Notes under the pieces: model-generated | Database searches by the model: none | The model's input: only the letters and a program-made list of their open reading frames with translations | Told to the model about the DNA's origin: nothing | Source: a virus | Strand: one strand, 5' to 3' | Length of the DNA stretch: 21,533 nucleotides | Virus record (IMG/VR): IMGVR_UViG_3300034280_000314 | Span: 1-21,533 of that record | Shown: piece after piece, positions 1 to 6,103 of the stretch | Layout of the letters: the number at the start of each line of letters is the position of its first letter | Numbering within the stretch: position 1 is the first letter of the stretch | Translations under genes and position numbers: made by a program

Positions 1-98
1 TGGCGAGTAACTGCCGCAGCTGCGGCCCGACTCCAACGGGTAACGCAGCCGGGATGCCCCACGAGACGGGGCCAATACACAACAGGAAAGGGTTCCCA

Positions 99-1556
99 GT
101 GCAGATTTATCTTGACGACACGATTGACTCATACCGCAAGTTCCTCCGCATCAAGTCGCTTCCGCGATACGAGATTCACGGCAGGATGGCGTGGTTCCCT
201 GACGAGTACGCAGGCGACATCGGCGTTAAGGCGAAGAAGGCAAAGACGTCAGCCTACGAGCCTCGGCCTGGCCTGTTTGACTACCAACGCGACATCGTCC
301 GCACGGCAGTAGAGAAGAAGCGATACGCCATCTTCGCTGACTGCGGGCTTGGCAAGACGCTGATGCTGTTGGAGTTCGCTCGGCACGTCCGCGAGGCGTG
401 CCCGAAAAAGCCGGTGCTGATTGTGTCGCCGCTCATGGTGGTGGCACAGACGATTGCCGAGGCTCAGAAGTTTTACGGCGACACGCTGCCCATCGAGCAG
501 GTAGCCGCCAAGGATCTCGCCAAGTGGATGAAGAAGCCCGGCGGGCGTCTCGGCATCACGAACTACGACGCACTGCGTGACGACACGCCAGACGGCAACC
601 TCGGCGGGCTCATCCTCGACGAGTCGTCGATGCTCAAGAGTCACTACGGCAAATGGGGCCAGGTGTGCCTACGCATCGGGGCAGGCGTGGAATGGAAGCT
701 GGCACTGACTGGCACGCCGGCACCCAATGACCGCATTGAGTACGCGAATCACGCCGTGTTTCTGGACGCCTTCCCAAACGTCAATTCGTTCCTCGCGAAG
801 TTCTTCATCAATCGCGGGCAGACGATGGAACGATGGGAACTCAAGCCGCACGCACTGAGGCCGTTCTACAAGGCACTGTCTCACTGGTGCATCTTTCTAA
901 CTGACCCGAGCACCTACGGCTGGGCCGACAACGTCCACAACATCCCGCCCATTCACGTCCACATTGACGACGTGCGGCTTTCTGCCGAGCAGGACAAAGC
1001 AGTTCAAGCCATCACCGGGCAGCTGTTTGTCACGCAACTCGGCGGCATTACCACCAGGGCGAAGCTCTCGCGTATGGCGAAGTGCGAAAGCAGCATCAAG
1101 CCACAGTACATCGTTGACATGGTGCGAGAGTGGCCGACTGAAAGCACCATCATCTGGTGCCGCTACAACGACGAGCAGGACATGCTCGCCGCGATGATGC
1201 CGGATGCTGCGAGCATCGACGGCAAGACGCCACAGGACGAACGCCAGCGGCTCGTTGACGAGTTCAAGGCTGGACGAATCAAGGTGCTCATCACCAAGCC
1301 GAAGATTCTCGGCTTCGGACTCAATCTGCAAATCTGCACGCGGCAAGTGTTCAGCGGATTGCAGGACTCCTACGAGGAGTATTACCAGGCTGTTAAGCGT
1401 TCCAACCGAGTTGGATCAACTCGCCCGCTGAACGTGCATATCCCAGTGACCGACATCGAACGCCCGATGGTTGAGAACGTGCTGCGTAAGGCACGTCGCG
1501 TCGAGGCCGACACCCGAGAGCAGGAGGAAATGTTTCATGAATCTTCTACCAACTGA
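99..1556 (+). CDS. SNF2-like superfamily 2 DNA helicase/ATPase
   Basis: Probably an ATP-dependent DNA translocase or helicase used in phage replication or recombination. Numbering from an upstream ATG at 54, the motifs are Walker A GLGKT (98-102), motif II LILDESS (186-192), motif III TGTP (219-222), and a C-terminal helicase domain with GFGLNLQ and QAVKRSNRVG (about 445-454), which matches the motif VI region of SNF2 proteins. I prefer the GTG at 99 because AGGAAAGGG at 84-92 sits 6 bases before it; the ATG at 54 has no such site. The frame stays open to the left edge, so a longer N-terminus cannot be excluded. Its 3' end overlaps the methyltransferase start by 20 bases, which suggests coupled translation. 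The helicase family is secure; the biological role is inferred. Confidence 0.85.
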   Translation: MQIYLDDTIDSYRKFLRIKSLPRYEIHGRMAWFPDEYAGDIGVKAKKAKTSAYEPRPGLFDYQRDIVRTAVEKKRYAIFADCGLGKTLMLLEFARHVREACPKKPVLIVSPLMVVAQTIAEAQKFYGDTLPIEQVAAKDLAKWMKKPGGRLGITNYDALRDDTPDGNLGGLILDESSMLKSHYGKWGQVCLRIGAGVEWKLALTGTPAPNDRIEYANHAVFLDAFPNVNSFLAKFFINRGQTMERWELKPHALRPFYKALSHWCIFLTDPSTYGWADNVHNIPPIHVHIDDVRLSAEQDKAVQAITGQLFVTQLGGITTRAKLSRMAKCESSIKPQYIVDMVREWPTESTIIWCRYNDEQDMLAAMMPDAASIDGKTPQDERQRLVDEFKAGRIKVLITKPKILGFGLNLQICTRQVFSGLQDSYEEYYQAVKRSNRVGSTRPLNVHIPVTDIERPMVENVLRKARRVEADTREQEEMFHESSTN

Positions 1557-2433
1557 CCAGAAGTACGCCGTTCATCATGGCGACTGCATCCCGCACATGC
1601 TGGAAGAAATGCCGCCGCATTCGGTGGATTTCTCTGTCTTCTCGCCGCCGTTCCCGAGCCTGTTCTCGTACACCTCGAAGGCCGAGGACATCGGCAACAG
1701 CGAGAACATGAAAGGCGAAGCCAAGATACACCTGTCTTACTTCTTTCGCGGGCTGGCCCGCGTGCTGAAGCCTGGCCGGGCTGTCGTCGTCCACGTCATG
1801 CAGATCCCGAGGCTCAAGCGTTCCGGCGAAGTCGGCCTGCACGACTACCGTGGACTCAACATCCGCCTCGGCGAGCGTGCCGGGCTCGTCTACGAATATG
1901 ACTGGGTGGTGCGGAAGAATCCGCAGGCACAGGCAATACGCACCCGCAGCCGTGAGTTGCAGTTCGCTGGCTTGGAGAGCGACAGGGCGAAGCAGCGTGG
2001 ATGCCTGCCCGACTACCTCATCAAGTTCCGTGCGCCGGGCGAGAACGAAGTAGCCATCGACTCCGATGGCGACGTTTCACGCAACGAGTGGATTGACTGG
2101 GCTGAATGCTGCTGGAGCGACATCCGCGAGACAAACACGCTGAACGTCAAAGAGGCACGCAGCGAAGAGGACACGAAGCACATCTGCCCGCTTCAGCTGG
2201 ATGTCATTGACAGGCTCGTCAGGCTGTACAGCAATCCCGGTGAGGTGGTGTTCTCGCCGTTCACCGGCATAGGCAGCGAGGGATACGTGTCGCTGCAGCA
2301 AGGCCGCCGCTTCTACGGCTGCGAACTGAAGCCCGAGTACCACGCTCAGGCATTGAAGAATCTGGCGAAGGCAGAGCGGACGCACCAGGCGAACAGCAGG
2401 ACGCTGTTTGATGCACCGGAGGCTGTTGCATGA
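1537..2433 (+). CDS. DNA methyltransferase, N4/N6 (SPPF-type) family
   Basis: S-adenosylmethionine-dependent amino-methyltransferase of 298 aa. The catalytic motif IV is SPPF at residues 36-39. The SAM-binding motif FTGIGSEG follows at 242-249, which is the beta-class order (motif IV before motif I). KHICPLQLDVIDRLV at 214-228 is the usual motif X region just ahead of it. The start is the ATG at 1537 because AGGAGG at 1522-1527 lies 9 bases upstream, inside the helicase gene; a TTG further upstream (1471) is in frame but less likely. No restriction endonuclease partner is adjacent, so protection of phage DNA against host restriction is the likely role. SPPF occurs in both N4-cytosine and N6-adenine enzymes, so the modified base is not decided. 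Confidence 0.88.
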   Translation: MNLLPTDQKYAVHHGDCIPHMLEEMPPHSVDFSVFSPPFPSLFSYTSKAEDIGNSENMKGEAKIHLSYFFRGLARVLKPGRAVVVHVMQIPRLKRSGEVGLHDYRGLNIRLGERAGLVYEYDWVVRKNPQAQAIRTRSRELQFAGLESDRAKQRGCLPDYLIKFRAPGENEVAIDSDGDVSRNEWIDWAECCWSDIRETNTLNVKEARSEEDTKHICPLQLDVIDRLVRLYSNPGEVVFSPFTGIGSEGYVSLQQGRRFYGCELKPEYHAQALKNLAKAERTHQANSRTLFDAPEAVA

Positions 2434-2741
2434 CCCGCCCCCACTACATCACGCCAGACATCGAAGACACGCTGCCGCTGTTTCGCCGCACCGATCCGGT
2501 GACGAGCAAGGCCGCAGCCGCAACCGTGAAGACGTTCGCAGGCGAGCACCACGCGGCGATCCTTGAGGCGCTGTCGCACGGCCCAGCTGGTGCGTCAGGC
2601 ATCGCTGCACGCTGCGGGCTGCTGGGGCACCAAGTCAACAAGCGGCTCGGTGAGCTTGCACGGGCTGGGAGGATCGTGGAGACGGGACGGCTCGTGGCGA
2701 GTAGCAGTGGCAGGGGCGAGAGGGAATGGAGGAATGCGTGA
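2430..2741 (+). CDS. small winged-helix DNA-binding protein
   Basis: A 103-residue protein whose ATG overlaps the methyltransferase stop (ATGA). Residues 41-85 form a plausible winged helix: HAAILEALSHGPAGASGIAA, then a recognition-helix-like GLLGHQVNKRLGELARAGRI and a basic beta wing. The N-terminal segment RRTDPVTSKAAA (19-30) is a motif I recognise from many small phage proteins. It probably binds DNA as a regulator or accessory factor. The target is unknown. Confidence 0.75.
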   Translation: MTRPHYITPDIEDTLPLFRRTDPVTSKAAAATVKTFAGEHHAAILEALSHGPAGASGIAARCGLLGHQVNKRLGELARAGRIVETGRLVASSSGRGEREWRNA

Positions 2742-3169
2742 TGAACAATCTTGTCGTCAGCCAAAGGGATATTGGCAGGCAATGCGAAGAGCAAGTTGCG
2801 TCAATCTGCTCAATGCTTGGCTACAGCGTTTACATCCCTGAAAAGCAATCGTGCACGCCGTGGGACATTGAGGTAAACGGCATGCGAGTTCAGGTAAAGG
2901 CTAGGGATGGAGTTTATAGGCGAGACAGGATCAAGCTAAGGACAAACAGATGCAACACAGAGATTGCCTACCTGTGTTCCGATGTCGATTTCTTTGTGAT
3001 TCGATTTCTACCGATCTGGTTTGTAATCCCATCGTTTGCCATTGCGAACCAAGCCGGAGAAGTGCGCAACGCGATTTATCCGGCAAAACTAGGCGAATGG
3101 ACTAATAGATGGGACGCGATCAAAGGCGACAGGGTGTTGTACTCACGGCAGAAGTGTTTTGAATTTTAG
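2741..3169 (+). CDS. PD-(D/E)XK nuclease-like protein
   Basis: A 142-residue protein. The ATG at 2741 overlaps the previous stop (TGATG) and has GGAGGAA at 2728-2734, 6 bases upstream; an in-frame ATG at 2726 is less well placed. The layout is that of a small PD-(D/E)XK fold: helix with E16/E17, GYSVYIPE, then D42 in PWDIEVNG and QVK at 51-53 as the catalytic strand, followed by DVDFFVIRFLPIWFVIP, a pattern of the PDDEXK_5-type endonucleases. The QxK variant replaces the usual E/DxK. The gene is visibly richer in A+T and in AAA, AAT and ATT codons than its neighbours, which suggests recent acquisition. It could be a homing-type, repair or host-DNA nuclease; activity is inferred only. Confidence 0.65.
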   Translation: MNNLVVSQRDIGRQCEEQVASICSMLGYSVYIPEKQSCTPWDIEVNGMRVQVKARDGVYRRDRIKLRTNRCNTEIAYLCSDVDFFVIRFLPIWFVIPSFAIANQAGEVRNAIYPAKLGEWTNRWDAIKGDRVLYSRQKCFEF

Positions 3170-3179
3170 AAAGCCGACA

Positions 3180-4097
3180 ATGGCTGCTGAATGGTTCCCC
3201 GTTGACGTCTCGCTCGACACCAAGCCAGAAGTGCAGGAACTCGTTGACCTAACCGGCGAGCCGGTTGAGGTCATCGTGTTCCGGTTGCTCAAACTCTGGG
3301 GCTGGGTGCAGCTAAACACTGCCGATGGCACTTTCCGTTCCACGCCTGCCAGGCTTGGACGCATCTGCGGCGGTGACGCACCGTTTTGGGAAGCCGTGGC
3401 GGCTGTCGGGTGGATCGTGTTCGACGGCGAAACTGCCCAGATACCCAAATGGGAAGAGCGTTTCGGCGGTGCCGCCAAGCGTAGAGCACTGAAAAACAGG
3501 CGTCAGGACAAGTGGAGACGCACCGGAGGCGCACCTGTAGACGCGCCTGTAGACGCGCACGAGGCGCAGGTGCGTCTACAGGCGCGTCTACCACAGTACA
3601 TAACAGGACAGGACATAACAGAACAGGAAATACAACCTGCTGCGCAGGTAGCTACGAGCGAACCGCCGAAGCGGCGGAAACGCTCGCAGCCCGCAGACGC
3701 CGTTTCGTGGTCTGCTGACGCAGGATGGCAGGGGATCACGGACGCAGACCGGCAGGAATGGCGTCAGGCGTACCCAGCGTGCGATCTAACGGCAGAACTC
3801 GCCAAAGCCGCCTCCTGGCTCAAGGCGAACCCGACAAAGGCTCACAAGAGCAACTGGCGACGTTTCGTCGTCTCGTGGCTGACACGCTCTCAGGACCGTG
3901 GCGGGACGAACCGTACGCCTGGCGTTCGTCCTGACGAGCGAGCACCGGCGAAGTCGTGGGACGAGCGTCCCAGCTACCGGGCAGAGTTCCAACGATCCAT
4001 GACGGACGCCGAGTACCGGCGTGCCAAACAGGGCAAGGGCGGCATGGTCGCCGCGCTTGCAGGCTCGATCAAACTCACGGACGAGGTGAACGAATGA
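3180..4097 (+). CDS. replication initiation / helicase-loader-like protein
   Basis: A 305-residue protein resembling phage O-type initiators. Residues 1-95 look like a winged-helix N-terminal domain (EWFPVDVSLDTKPEVQEL, then LLKLWGWVQL and FWEAVAAVGWI). Residues 100-175 are a charged, low-complexity linker. Residues 175-240 contain a short helical domain ending in HKSNWRRFVVSWLTR, a motif common at the end of phage replication proteins. The ATG at 3180 is chosen over an in-frame TTG at 3159; the RBS is weak (AGAAAG at 3168-3173). The linker-coding DNA carries a repeat array, as in lambda O. The 3' end overlaps the LexA-like gene (ATGA). A primosome role is inferred from architecture and position. 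Confidence 0.68.
   Translation: MAAEWFPVDVSLDTKPEVQELVDLTGEPVEVIVFRLLKLWGWVQLNTADGTFRSTPARLGRICGGDAPFWEAVAAVGWIVFDGETAQIPKWEERFGGAAKRRALKNRRQDKWRRTGGAPVDAPVDAHEAQVRLQARLPQYITGQDITEQEIQPAAQVATSEPPKRRKRSQPADAVSWSADAGWQGITDADRQEWRQAYPACDLTAELAKAASWLKANPTKAHKSNWRRFVVSWLTRSQDRGGTNRTPGVRPDERAPAKSWDERPSYRAEFQRSMTDAEYRRAKQGKGGMVAALAGSIKLTDEVNE
3534..3594. repeat. direct and inverted 12-base repeats within the initiator gene (candidate origin)
   Basis: Two perfect tandem copies of CCTGTAGACGCG occupy 3534-3545 and 3546-3557. After a 13-base spacer two inverted copies follow: TGCGTCTACAGG (3571-3582, one mismatch) and CGCGTCTACCAC (3583-3594, diverging over the last bases). Together they form a near-perfect long inverted repeat. 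The 12-base unit is a multiple of three, so the array encodes APVDAPVDA and related residues in the linker of the initiator. In lambda the origin iterons lie at the same place, inside gene O. Origin function is inferred. Confidence 0.6.
3600..3629. repeat. A-rich 15-base direct repeat next to the iteron-like array
   Basis: ATAACAGGACAGGAC (3600-3614) is followed at once by ATAACAGAACAGGAA (3615-3629), matching at 13 of 15 positions. The stretch is purine-rich on one strand and more A+T-rich than its surroundings. It begins 5 bases after the inverted-repeat array, the place where an origin's unwinding element would be expected. It also encodes linker residues ITGQDITEQE. Confidence 0.5.
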
Positions 4098-4333
4098 CAA
4101 CGACAATTGACGCCCCCCCGGTACTGACGCCCAGGCAGCAGGAAGTGCTGTCGTGGATCTCGGGATTCATCGACGTCCACGGCTTCTCGCCAACGGTGCG
4201 AGAGATCGCCGCCGGCTTTGGGTGGACCGTGAACGGGGCGATGTGCCACCTGCGGCCCATGCGCAAGAAGGGAGCCGTGTCGTGGGTTGACGGTCACTCT
4301 CGCACGATTCGTGTGATCGGCGGTGACGCATGA
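4094..4333 (+). CDS. LexA-type winged-helix DNA-binding domain protein
   Basis: A 79-residue protein matching only the LexA N-terminal DNA-binding domain: LTPRQQEVLSWISGFIDVHG, FSPTVREIAAGFGW and a wing ending in SRTIRVIG. The cleavage site and Ser/Lys peptidase domain of full LexA (about 200 aa) are absent. The ATG overlaps the upstream stop (ATGA), and GAGGTGAA at 4083-4090 acts as RBS. It could bind host SOS-like operators or phage operators without being inactivated by RecA. The domain identity is solid; the target is inferred. Confidence 0.8.
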   Translation: MTTTIDAPPVLTPRQQEVLSWISGFIDVHGFSPTVREIAAGFGWTVNGAMCHLRPMRKKGAVSWVDGHSRTIRVIGGDA

Positions 4334-4521
4334 AGCCCGAGTGGCAGTACCTCCCGGCACCGCTCGATGTCGTGCAGGCGCTCATGGATCGTGCGTGGGA
4401 CGACGACGTGAGCGACGACGACCGGACGCTGTTCGAGACGGGTGCTACGGCGCTGAAGGCTTCGCTAGAGCGAAACGTGAAGCTGGCAAGCGTCATTGAG
4501 AAATCGGAGTTGGGGCTATGA
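4330..4521 (+). CDS. small acidic hypothetical protein
   Basis: A 63-residue ORF joined by 4-base overlaps to the genes on both sides (ATGA at 4330 and at 4518). It has an acidic centre (DRAWDDDVSDDDRTLFE) and a predicted helical C-terminus. I do not recognise the family. The tight overlaps are the main reason to believe it is translated. Confidence 0.6.
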   Translation: MKPEWQYLPAPLDVVQALMDRAWDDDVSDDDRTLFETGATALKASLERNVKLASVIEKSELGL

Positions 4522-5837
4522 GGTACGCAAGCGTTTGCGACGGCATCGGAGCGGCCCATGTTGCTTGGAGGCATCTGGGCTGGGAGTGCGTATGGACGAG
4601 CGAGATCGAACCGTTTCCGGCCACGGTCGTCGATCACCACTTTGCGTTCAAGAACGTGGGCGACATGACCAAGATCACAGAGGAGATGCTTGATGAGCTC
4701 GGCCCAGTTGAACTTCTGGTCGGAGGAACACCGTGCCAATCCTTTTCAGTCGCAGGACTGCGAGGTGGCTTGGATGACCCGCGTGGCAACTTGGCCCTCC
4801 GATTCGTCCAGCTTGCTGCTGTCCTCAAGCCCGAATGGATCGTTTGGGAAAACGTCTCGGGCGTCCTCAGTAGTGGCGAAGGACGGGATTTTGTCACCTT
4901 CCTCGGGGCGTTGGGCGAACTCGGGTATGGGTTCGCATACCGAATTCTTGACGCTCAGTGGTTTGGAGTCGCCCAGCGCCGTCGCCGTGTGTTCGTTGTC
5001 GCACACGCTGGAGACTGGCGTCGTGCCGCAGCGGTACTTTTTGAGCGCGAAAGCGTGTTCGGGAATCCTCCGACGCGCGGCGAATCGTGGCAAGAAGTTA
5101 CCGGCCCAATTGCAGGATGCTCTAACGGCGGCGGCGCAAATGGGCCTGGAAGAACAGCCGGCGACGCCGACACGCTGGTGACTTCGTCGGTTACATCGAA
5201 GTGGAGCAAAGGCACTGGCGGCCCTTCGGGTGATGAGTGCCAGAATCTTGTCGCCTTTCACCCAACGCAAGACCCGATCAGCAGCGATGACGGCTCGACG
5301 CACGCGATGGGCTGCGGCTCGAAGGGCGGTTGCTGCACGCAGGCCGTGGCCGTCCGCACGGCCCAGACTTCTGCGGACGGGCACGGCGTGGCTCACGATG
5401 TGACGCATACGCTGGATCGTGTGCAGGGGCAGGCCGTGGCGTTCTCGCACTCTGCCGCCGCCAACTCGCACGGCGTCGCGTATGTCGAGGAAGGCACGCC
5501 TCCGCTTCGTGGAGGTGGTGCTGGGAACTCAATGCCCGCAGTTGCCTTCAACGCATATCAGCGAACCGAAGGCCAAGCGACTTGGCCTCTCGGCGCGAGC
5601 GACGGCCGAAAAGTCGAGGTTGGCGTTCGCCAAGCGATGGCCGTCCGCCGCCTAACTCCACGAGAGTGCGAGCGGCTGCAAGGCTTCCCAGACGATTACA
5701 CGCTCGTCACCTACCGCAACAAGCCAGCAGCAGACGGGCCACGATACAAGGCACTCGGCAACTCAATGGCGGTGCCTGTGATGCGTTGGATAGGCGAGCG
5801 GATTGCATCGGTTGATAGCCTCGACGGAGCAACGTGA
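4518..5837 (+). CDS. DNA (cytosine-5) methyltransferase
   Basis: A 439-residue C5 methyltransferase. Visible motifs are I (SVCDGIGAA, 5-13), IV with the catalytic Cys (GGTPCQSFS, Cys73), VI (ENV, 111-113), VIII (AQRRRRVFVVA, 152-162), IX (RRLTPRECERLQGFPDDY, 377-394) and X (YKALGNSMAVPV, 410-421). The target-recognition region between VIII and IX is long (about 165-375) and holds four imperfect modules beginning LVAF (244), QAVAV (275), QAVAF (305) and PAVAF (340), so it may recognise more than one site. It overlaps its neighbours by 4 bases (ATGA) and about 1 base (TGATG). No cognate nuclease is nearby, so it is probably an anti-restriction or regulatory methylase. Part of it is overprinted by the ORF at 4693-5181. 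Confidence 0.93.
   Translation: MRYASVCDGIGAAHVAWRHLGWECVWTSEIEPFPATVVDHHFAFKNVGDMTKITEEMLDELGPVELLVGGTPCQSFSVAGLRGGLDDPRGNLALRFVQLAAVLKPEWIVWENVSGVLSSGEGRDFVTFLGALGELGYGFAYRILDAQWFGVAQRRRRVFVVAHAGDWRRAAAVLFERESVFGNPPTRGESWQEVTGPIAGCSNGGGANGPGRTAGDADTLVTSSVTSKWSKGTGGPSGDECQNLVAFHPTQDPISSDDGSTHAMGCGSKGGCCTQAVAVRTAQTSADGHGVAHDVTHTLDRVQGQAVAFSHSAAANSHGVAYVEEGTPPLRGGGAGNSMPAVAFNAYQRTEGQATWPLGASDGRKVEVGVRQAMAVRRLTPRECERLQGFPDDYTLVTYRNKPAADGPRYKALGNSMAVPVMRWIGERIASVDSLDGAT
4679..4685 (+). promoter_or_regulatory. internal Shine-Dalgarno for the nested ORF
   Basis: AGAGGAG lies inside the C5 methyltransferase gene, 7 bases before the ATG at 4693. That ATG is out of frame with the methyltransferase. 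The strength and spacing are as good as any RBS in the window. Confidence 0.55.
4693..5181 (+). CDS. overlapping ORF nested in the C5 methyltransferase gene
   Basis: A 162-residue ORF in the +1 frame relative to the methyltransferase, entirely inside codons 59-221. Its ATG has AGAGGAG 7 bases upstream. The C-terminal part, around VPQRYFLSAKACSGILRRA and then RGKKLPAQL, together with the SGRWANSGMGS segment, looks to me like a phage protein family often annotated as a stand-alone hypothetical next to or overlapping such methylases. That recollection is from memory and unchecked. The same bases encode methyltransferase motifs IV, VI and VIII. It carries no catalytic motif I can name. If not translated, the similarity would only reflect the conserved methylase read out of frame. 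Confidence 0.5.
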   Translation: MSSAQLNFWSEEHRANPFQSQDCEVAWMTRVATWPSDSSSLLLSSSPNGSFGKTSRASSVVAKDGILSPSSGRWANSGMGSHTEFLTLSGLESPSAVAVCSLSHTLETGVVPQRYFLSAKACSGILRRAANRGKKLPAQLQDALTAAAQMGLEEQPATPTRW

Positions 5838-6103
5838 TGAGCGACATCGCCCTCATCTGCACAGCATCGATTTTGCACGCCGTGACGTTCACGGTGGGCG
5901 TGTTAGTGGGTATTAGTCTCAGAAAGGACACGAGACATGACAGCAACGAAGGAACGACGAAAGACGCGGGCTGGTGGCATCAGCCTGTCGGCGTTGGAAC
6001 TCAAGGCGGCGCTCGCAGCCGTGGGACAAGCGGTGCCGAGCCGGTCGCCACGGCCCATCTACCAGAGCGTGCTCCTATCGGGCGGGGTGCTTTCTGGGAG
6101 TGA
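5837..6103 (+). CDS. small single-pass membrane protein (hypothetical)
   Basis: An 88-residue ORF whose ATG overlaps the methyltransferase stop (TGATG). Residues 4-27 form a hydrophobic segment (IALICTASILHAVTFTVGVL) followed by a positive stretch SLRKDTRH, as expected for a small inner-membrane protein. The last 55 residues overlap the clamp gene by 167 bases out of frame and have no recognisable features, so this tail may be of little importance. A holin-like or host-envelope role is possible but unsupported. Confidence 0.45.
   Translation: MSDIALICTASILHAVTFTVGVLVGISLRKDTRHDSNEGTTKDAGWWHQPVGVGTQGGARSRGTSGAEPVATAHLPERAPIGRGAFWE

Noticed and set aside
1-98. A longer N-terminus of the helicase with a Cys-containing segment
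   Set aside because: The frame is open to the left edge, but the good SD before GTG 99 explains the gene without it; it cannot be resolved within this window.
4746-5471. 241-codon ORF on the minus strand within the C5 methyltransferase
   Set aside because: Arg/Ala-rich shadow; unlike the + strand ORF at 4693 it shows no SD and no familiar motif.
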